This document shows positions 7,141 through 11,008 of a stretch of DNA of 11,008 nucleotides, piece after piece. The position numbers and the translations under genes are program-made. Each line of letters begins with the position of its first letter. Positions within the stretch are counted from its first letter, which is position 1. This DNA is from JAHEEL01 sp964195515 (GTDB lineage Bacteria > Actinomycetota > Acidimicrobiia > Spongiisociales > UBA5794). Where the stretch lies: contig CAXMQO010000126.1 in assembly GCA_964195515.1 (NCBI GenBank), positions 1 to 11,008 of the forward strand, written 5' to 3'. Below the pieces are notes generated by a model. That model was not told where the DNA came from. It saw only the letters and a list, made by a program, of their open reading frames with translations, and searched no databases.

Positions 7141-8001
7141 GCCTTCGCTGCCGAAGAAGCGCACTGATTGCAGCGCCAACTCGTTGAACGGTGGGCGATC
7201 GCCGGCCGGTTCGGCCGGGTAGGTGCTCTTCACTTCGATGGTCAACTCGGTGGTGCCGAGGCTCGCGATCGGTACACGCTGCGGGTCGTTTGTGTTGGCG
7301 AGTCGCCCGGAGATCTCGATCGTCAGGTCGTCGGTGGTGATGAGGTAGCCCTGGATCTTGTAGTTCTTCTTGAACCGATCTTCGTCGAAGAGGTTCTGAA
7401 GCTCGATCTCGGTGATCCGTACCGGCTGAGCGAAGGAGAACCGCACCCACGCATCGACGCCACGAGCACCGTCGTCGTTCCAGTCGGTATCCGCATCTCC
7501 ATCGATCAGATGCTCAGGGTCGTGCCCGTTGAGGTATGAACTTGCATCAATGGCGGAAGGGAATAGTTCGACGGCGACCACGGGGATAGTGGTCGCCGAT
7601 GAAGTGGTCGTTGAGCTCTCTGCGACGTCGCTTCCTCCGCGAAAGACGTTGAAGATCAGCGCCGCGAGCGCCACGAGGAGTACCACAGCGCCGAGTACGC
7701 CGAGGGCACGACCTCCCGGTGAGGTCCGGAGATTCGGCGCCGGGGCCACGGGGAGCGGATCCTGGCTCAGGCGGGCGCCGCATTGTTCGCAGTGGCGATT
7801 GAAGTCAGGATTGTGAGCCCCGCACGAGGGGCACGAAACGGTCGGCACTTCGGAACCAACGGCGTGGGTTGGTGCCACGGGTGCCGGAGCTCTGGGTGCT
7901 GGCGTAGGTTGCTGACGGCGCGGTGTTGTCGGCTCTGGTGGGGTCTCTCCGAGTTCGAACGGTTCGAAGAGATCGTCGAAGTCGGGTTTGTCCTGGTCCA
8001 T
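7138..8001 (-). CDS. Zinc-ribbon membrane protein with C-terminal discoidin-like (NADase-type glycan-binding) domain
   Basis: 287 residues from ATG at 8001; the frame is open further upstream but that part crosses repeats and does not look like protein. An acidic and Pro-rich N-terminus leads to a zinc ribbon with Cys 57, 60, 71 and 74 (CPSC...CEQC). One membrane helix follows at about 99-120, then a Ser/Thr linker at about 128-138, and a beta-rich C-terminal domain at about 147-285. That domain contains HLIDGDADTDWND, VRFSFAQPVRITEIEL and FKKNYKIQG, resembling discoidin-fold domains annotated as NADase-type glycan-binding in actinobacteria. Predicted topology is zinc ribbon inside, sugar- or surface-binding domain outside. 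No catalytic residues are evident. The upstream Shine-Dalgarno is weak (ggaag, 11 bases away). It stands alone between convergent and divergent neighbours. Function unknown. Confidence 0.82.
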   Translation of the reverse strand: MDQDKPDFDDLFEPFELGETPPEPTTPRRQQPTPAPRAPAPVAPTHAVGSEVPTVSCPSCGAHNPDFNRHCEQCGARLSQDPLPVAPAPNLRTSPGGRALGVLGAVVLLVALAALIFNVFRGGSDVAESSTTTSSATTIPVVAVELFPSAIDASSYLNGHDPEHLIDGDADTDWNDDGARGVDAWVRFSFAQPVRITEIELQNLFDEDRFKKNYKIQGYLITTDDLTIEISGRLANTNDPQRVPIASLGTTELTIEVKSTYPAEPAGDRPPFNELALQSVRFFGSEG

Positions 8002-8048
8002 CCGTTTGCAGTCTTCCGAGCGGGGCGTGTTCGGGTATTGTGGCACGA

Positions 8049-8168
8049 ATGCCGTGTATTGCACTGGTTCGCGTAGCTGAGCCCTGGAGCTTTGGGAATG
8101 TCCTCGGGGCCCTGTTCCTCGTTTCGGTCGTTGGGATGATCGTCTACTGGGCAATCCGACGCCGCTAG
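8049..8168 (+). CDS. Possible 39-residue single-span membrane peptide
   Basis: A short frame from ATG 8049 to TAG, divergent from the zinc-ribbon gene. It encodes a mildly polar N-terminus, one hydrophobic stretch (VLGALFLVSVVGMIVYWAI) and an Arg-Arg-Arg end, consistent with a small membrane protein having its C-terminus inside. There is no Shine-Dalgarno, but TATTGT at 8036-8041 is a -10-like box seven bases before the ATG, the same arrangement as in front of radA, so a leaderless message is possible. The frame also stays open upstream. No family is recognised, and chance cannot be excluded for 39 codons. Confidence 0.35.
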   Translation: MPCIALVRVAEPWSFGNVLGALFLVSVVGMIVYWAIRRR

Positions 8169-8180
8169 GCCAGCCAACAG

Positions 8181-8221
8181 CGGACAGCCAAGGAGGCGGA
8201 CAGCCAAGGAGGCGGACAGCC
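8181..8221 (+). repeat. 16-bp tandem direct repeat, 2.6 copies
   Basis: cggacagccaaggagg occurs exactly at 8181-8196 and 8197-8212, then the first nine bases again at 8213-8221. It starts 12 bases after the small frame ends. The segment cagcggacag at 8178-8187 is the exact reverse complement of 8289-8298 within the heptamer array, so the two repeats can form the arms of a long imperfect hairpin. There are no unique spacers, so it is not a CRISPR array. Confidence 0.8.
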
Positions 8222-8243
8222 CACAGCCCGTGGTAGACCATCG

Positions 8244-8306
8244 CTGCTGTCTCCTGTCTGCTGTCGTCTGTTGCTCGTCGCCTGTGGCCTGTCCGCTGCT
8301 TTCTGT
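8244..8306 (+). repeat. Second degenerate 7-bp tandem repeat array
   Basis: Nine heptamers run in perfect register without a slip: ctgctgt, ctcctgt, ctgctgt, cgtctgt, tgctcgt, cgcctgt, ggcctgt, ccgctgc, tttctgt. Consensus is about ynnctgt, the same strand and same core as the 1694-1764 array, with which it shares the 13-mer ctgtctcctgtct. It ends 13 bases before the -10-like box of radA, so it occupies the position where a -35 element would be. Confidence 0.78.
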
Positions 8307-8319
8307 CCCACCCGTTTCC

Positions 8320-8325
8320 TACGGT
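8320..8325 (+). promoter_or_regulatory. -10-like box for a possibly leaderless radA message
   Basis: TACGGT (TAnnnT) lies seven bases before the ATG at 8333, so transcription would begin at or near the A of the start codon. No Shine-Dalgarno is visible between 8307 and 8332. Leaderless genes are common in actinobacteria. No -35 is recognisable. Confidence 0.35.
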
Positions 8326-8332
8326 GCAGTTC

Positions 8333-9673
8333 ATGGCCGACTATCGATGCACCCATTGCTCATACCGCACCAGCCGTTGGATGGGGTTCTGCCCACAATG
8401 CCGCGGTTCGGGAACGCTCCTCGAAGTGGTCGCCGACGGTCGTCTGGTCAGCGCGCCGACACCCATAGCCGACGTCGTCGGCGATCGACTCGACCGTCTT
8501 CACACCGGAATCGACGAGTTCGATCGAGTCCTGGGTGGTGGTGTTGTTCCGGGTTCGGTGGCGCTGCTCGGTGGTGCTCCGGGAGTTGGCAAGTCCACGC
8601 TCGTTCTGGAGATCGGATCGGCGCTTGCCGAAGCCGGTGTGGGTGTTCTCGTTGCCACCGGCGAGGAGTCGCGGCCTCAGGTGGGGTTGAGAGCACGGCG
8701 GATTGGAGCAATCGCGAACGGTCTCTCGATCACCACCGAATCCGATGTTGAGCAGCTCTGCGACCTCATCCAATCCGGAGCGTATCCGTTGGTGGTGATC
8801 GATTCGATCCAGACCGTCACCGGGGTCGCAGGAGAGAACGGTGCCGGGAGCACGACCGCGATCCGTGGTTCGGCGGCCCGCTTGATCGCAGCTGCGAAGG
8901 GGGCCGATGTCGCGGTTCTCCTAATCGGTCATATTACGAAGGACGGCGCAATCGCCGGTCCGAAGAGCCTCGAGCACATGGTCGACGTCGTACTCTCGCT
9001 GGACGGTGATCCGCATCGAAACCTCCGGTTCCTCAGGGGCATGAAGAATCGATTCGGCTCGGTTAACGAAATCGGAGTGTTCGAGATGACGGACCGCGGC
9101 CTCGAGCCGATGATCGATCCGAGTGCGGTTCTCGCGGGCGGTCGCGACGGGACATCGGCTGGGAGCGTGCTATTCCCGGCGCTTGACGGGCGGCGCTCCT
9201 TGATCGTCGAGATCCAGGCCCTCACGGTACCGACCCGATCCGCGCAGCCACGACGCAGCGTGAAAGGCCTGCCGGCATCGCGGGTCCACCAGATACTCGC
9301 CGCTCTCGAACGACACGGCGGGATCTCGATGGGCGGGCGTGAGGTTTACGTATCCGTGATGGGCGGCCTTTCGATCAGTGAGCCTGCTGCCGATCTGCCA
9401 ACGGCACTTGCCATCGCCTCGGCTGTCACCGGAGTTCCTCTCGGATCGGTTGCTGCGTGGGGAGAGGTGGGCCTTACCGGGGAGGTGCGGAGGGTTGAGC
9501 AGGCAGACCGCCGACGATCTGAGAGCCGTCGGCTCGCTATCAGCCGGGTTGTCGAGGCTGCTGATCGGCGGAATCTCGGTGATGTTCTCGGTGAGTTAGG
9601 GATACGTCCGCTCGACGCCGACACCCGACGGGGGCTGCGTGTGATCCCCACGAGGGCTGATGTGGTCCCTTGA
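8333..9673 (+). CDS. radA: DNA repair protein RadA (Sms), RecA-like branch-migration ATPase
   Basis: Helps process recombination intermediates by driving branch migration with RecA; cytoplasmic. 446 residues from ATG 8333; a GTG at 8324 would add three residues and has no ribosome site either. Domains in order: zinc finger with Cys 6, 9, 20 and 23 (CTHC...CPQC); RecA-like ATPase with Walker A GAPGVGKST 81-89 and Walker B LVVIDSIQT; the RadA-specific KNRFG at 238-242; then a Lon-like C-terminal domain with GLPASRVHQILAALERHGG, GGLSISEPAADLPTALAIAS and GEVGLTGEVR. Length is close to the usual 450-460 and all hallmark motifs are intact. Followed after 42 bases by disA on the same strand, a pairing also seen in mycobacteria, suggesting co-expression in DNA damage handling. 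Confidence 0.96.
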   Translation: MADYRCTHCSYRTSRWMGFCPQCRGSGTLLEVVADGRLVSAPTPIADVVGDRLDRLHTGIDEFDRVLGGGVVPGSVALLGGAPGVGKSTLVLEIGSALAEAGVGVLVATGEESRPQVGLRARRIGAIANGLSITTESDVEQLCDLIQSGAYPLVVIDSIQTVTGVAGENGAGSTTAIRGSAARLIAAAKGADVAVLLIGHITKDGAIAGPKSLEHMVDVVLSLDGDPHRNLRFLRGMKNRFGSVNEIGVFEMTDRGLEPMIDPSAVLAGGRDGTSAGSVLFPALDGRRSLIVEIQALTVPTRSAQPRRSVKGLPASRVHQILAALERHGGISMGGREVYVSVMGGLSISEPAADLPTALAIASAVTGVPLGSVAAWGEVGLTGEVRRVEQADRRRSESRRLAISRVVEAADRRNLGDVLGELGIRPLDADTRRGLRVIPTRADVVP

Positions 9674-9715
9674 TCGGATCCGATCGGCGGCCCGTTGGAC
9701 TAGCCTGCATCCAGG

Positions 9716-10777
9716 ATGACACCGAAAGCGCTACCACCGTTCGATGTGCTTCGTCGGTTCGCCCCCGGCACGACGCTGAGGGATGCTGCGGAGCTGGTTT
9801 TTCAGCAGGGGACCGGGATGCTGATGGTGCTTGCAGCGAGTTCGGATATCGACGACCTGTGCACCGGCGGATTCCGATTCGTCGATGTGCCGGTTACTGC
9901 TCAGCGCATCGCGGAGCTCGCCAAGATGGATGGCGGGATCGTGATCGACGACGCAACGAAGACGATCTCTCGTGCGAACGTGCACTTTATCCCCGATCCA
10001 AGGATCCCAACCGACGAGACAGGGACGCGATTCCGGACCGCGGATCGACTTGCCTCGCAGACGGGTCAACCGGTCCTCGCGGTGAGCGAGGAGGGTCGTG
10101 ATCGCGCTGTCCTCTATGTCGGACAGCAGCGGTTCACTCTTCAGCCCCCGACGGCGCTCTTCGCGGAGGCCAACCACCGACTCCAATCGCTTGAGCGGCT
10201 GCGCGGTCGTTTGGACGACGCTGTGGAACGCTTGTCGCTCTACGAGATCGACGACATCGTGACCATGCGGGACGCGGTGAAGGTCATCCAGCGAGCTGCG
10301 CTCGTTCTTCGACACGTGGAGCAACTAGAACTCGTGTCGGTCGAGTTAGGGGACGAAGCCCCGCTCGTGCGCCTGCAGGCGACAGACGTTGCGGGGGGAG
10401 TTTCCGAGTTGGTCGACCTGGTGAACGCCGACTACCAAACGCGAAGGCCGCGTCGCGGTTCATCGGTGATTGCCAGGCTCAGTGAGATGTCGACGGAGGA
10501 TCTTTATCACACCGCGAGAGTCGGCGATGTGCTTGGCCTCGTTCCCCTCGACCAGGAAGTGACTCCGCGGGGTGTTCGGGCCCTGGCGGCGATTCCACGG
10601 ATTCCCGACTCAGTGCGCTATCGGATTCAGAAACGATTCGGGACACATCAACGACTACTCGCCGCGACGACAGAGGAACTCGATGCGATCGACGGGGTCG
10701 GGCCAAAACGCGCATCAAGGATCCGCGCCCATCTGGATCAGGGGAACGGCATCCTCACCCAGCATCTCGAGGACTGA
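9716..10777 (+). CDS. disA: DisA-type DNA integrity scanning protein / diadenylate cyclase with altered catalytic motifs
   Basis: DisA makes c-di-AMP from two ATP and scans DNA for branched structures. 353 residues, normal length. N-terminal DAC domain about 1-145, helical linker about 146-285, and C-terminal helix-hairpin-helix region about 287-353 with IDGVGPKRASRI. Anchors such as FAPGTTLRD, LCTGGF, LAKMDG, IPTDETGTR and RTADRLASQTG make the identity clear. Two signature motifs differ: DGA is DGG at 72-74, and RHR is RFR at 105-107. The His-to-Phe codon is TTC, two bases from a His codon. Asp 72, Thr 104 and both arginines are kept, as is a Ser-Glu-Glu near 124-126. Activity may be changed or lost; this is inference. 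No clear Shine-Dalgarno; TAGCCT at 9701-9706 may be a -10 giving a very short leader. Confidence 0.95.
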   Translation: MTPKALPPFDVLRRFAPGTTLRDAAELVFQQGTGMLMVLAASSDIDDLCTGGFRFVDVPVTAQRIAELAKMDGGIVIDDATKTISRANVHFIPDPRIPTDETGTRFRTADRLASQTGQPVLAVSEEGRDRAVLYVGQQRFTLQPPTALFAEANHRLQSLERLRGRLDDAVERLSLYEIDDIVTMRDAVKVIQRAALVLRHVEQLELVSVELGDEAPLVRLQATDVAGGVSELVDLVNADYQTRRPRRGSSVIARLSEMSTEDLYHTARVGDVLGLVPLDQEVTPRGVRALAAIPRIPDSVRYRIQKRFGTHQRLLAATTEELDAIDGVGPKRASRIRAHLDQGNGILTQHLED

Positions 10778-10783
10778 TACCCC

Positions 10784-10815
10784 CCGGCCGGTACTGCCGG
10801 AGCGGCCGGTACACT
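10784..10815 (+). promoter_or_regulatory. Direct and inverted GC-rich repeats with an overlapping -10-like TACACT
   Basis: cggccggtac occurs at 10785-10794 and 10803-10812, start points 18 bases apart. Overlapping them, ccggccg (10784-10790) and cggccgg (10803-10809) form a 7-bp inverted repeat that could end disA transcription. TACACT at 10810-10815 is identical to the proposed -10 of the importer operon and overlaps the second repeat. It could be a regulated promoter for the lysine-rich gene that begins about 28 bases later; no -35 is clear. Confidence 0.35.
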
Positions 10816-10842
10816 CGCGCTTCAGCGATCCCAGGGTGACCT

Positions 10843-10950
10843 TTGGCGACGAAAAACACTGCCGCGAAGACGACGACCAACAAAGCTCCCGCGAAGAAGA
10901 CGGCGGCGAAGAAGGCCCCCGCGAAGAAGGCCCCGGTGGAGACGACGGTG
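10843..10950 (+). CDS. Lysine/alanine-rich N-terminus of an unidentified protein, cut by the contig end
   Basis: A frame with a TTG start at 10843 (aggg about six bases upstream) encodes 36 genuine residues: ATKNTAAKTTTNK, then APAKKTAAKK and APAKKAP units, and VETTV. The composition matches the disordered basic tails of actinobacterial nucleic-acid-binding proteins, such as histone-like HU tails, CarD-like or DksA/TraR-like N-terminal extensions. The folded domain that would identify it is missing. A stop at 10837 in this frame and absence of ATG make TTG the only plausible start. From 10951 the same frame continues into adapter, so downstream residues are artificial. Confidence 0.55.
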
Positions 10951-11008
10951 AGATCGGAAGAGCGTCGTGTAGGGAAAGAGTGTCATAGAGTGTGTAGATC
11001 TCGGTGGT
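10951..11008. other. Illumina TruSeq P5-side adapter read-through with 8-base index (artefact)
   Basis: The sequence switches at 10951 to AGATCGGAAGAGC and continues as the reverse complement of the TruSeq P5-side adapter through 10983. Eight bases, catagagt at 10984-10991, sit where the i5 index belongs. Then 10992-11008 (gtgtagatctcggtggt) matches the start of the reverse-complemented P5 flow-cell sequence. Everything from 10951 on is synthetic and should be trimmed. Confidence 0.97.

Noticed and set aside
8181..8306. Possible CRISPR array
   Set aside because: Units are 16 or 7 bp, directly adjacent with no unique spacers, and no cas gene is present.
8002..8334. N-terminal extension of the minus-strand zinc-ribbon protein up to 8334
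   Set aside because: The frame is open but crosses the 16-mer and heptamer repeats and antisense of the small frame; the ATG at 8001 begins protein-like acidic sequence.
3..10777. A new multi-gene defence, secretion or biosynthetic system
   Set aside because: All complete larger genes except the zinc-ribbon protein belong to well-known housekeeping or transport families in usual arrangements.
10572..10988. Plus-strand frame ending in a Glu/Asp/Arg-rich tail overlapping the disA end
   Set aside because: It is out of frame with disA, reads the lysine-rich gene in the wrong frame and ends inside adapter sequence (GRASCRERV).

Overview
The window reads as a chromosomal contig end from a high-GC actinobacterium, possibly an uncultured Acidimicrobiia-like lineage. 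Pointers are a ClpC-type AAA+ unfoldase, a DisA diadenylate cyclase next to RadA, a Thr-rich lipoprotein linker after the lipobox, starts that look leaderless, and a lysine/alanine-rich protein tail. The lineage is an inference from gene content and protein style; there is no rRNA or tRNA to settle it. I found no mobile element, CRISPR array or toxin gene.

Layout: (1) 3-1628, the C-terminal two thirds of clpC, cut by the contig start. (2) 1629-1862, a gap with a degenerate 7-bp tandem repeat, a promoter and an interrupted palindrome. (3) 1863-6983, a four-gene ABC importer of the BMP/NupNOPQ (YufNOPQ) type: lipoprotein, double ATPase and two permeases. The last three genes overlap by ATGA, and a strong hairpin separates the lipoprotein from the ATPase. 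(4) 6984-7137, a convergent gap with octamer repeats in inverted orientation. (5) 7138-8001, minus strand, a zinc-ribbon/transmembrane/discoidin-like protein. (6) 8002-8332, a divergent gap with a possible 39-codon membrane peptide, a 16-bp tandem repeat and a second 7-bp array of the same kind as the first. (7) radA (8333-9673) and disA (9716-10777). (8) A lysine-rich N-terminus starting at 10843, interrupted at 10950 because the last 58 bases are Illumina sequencing adapter, including an 8-base index.

How the genes work together: the BMP lipoprotein would capture a nucleoside-like solute outside the cell and hand it to the two permeases, with import driven by the tandem ATPase. ClpC unfolds proteins for ClpP. 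RadA (branch migration) and DisA (DNA-structure sensing and c-di-AMP synthesis) are a common actinobacterial pair linking recombination to second-messenger signalling.

The observations most worth a second look are DisA, where both signature motifs are altered (DGA to DGG, RHR to RFR); the matching heptamer arrays that abut the promoters of two unrelated genes; and the adapter tail, which would make any gene called across it a chimera. I did not find a convincing wholly new multi-gene system.
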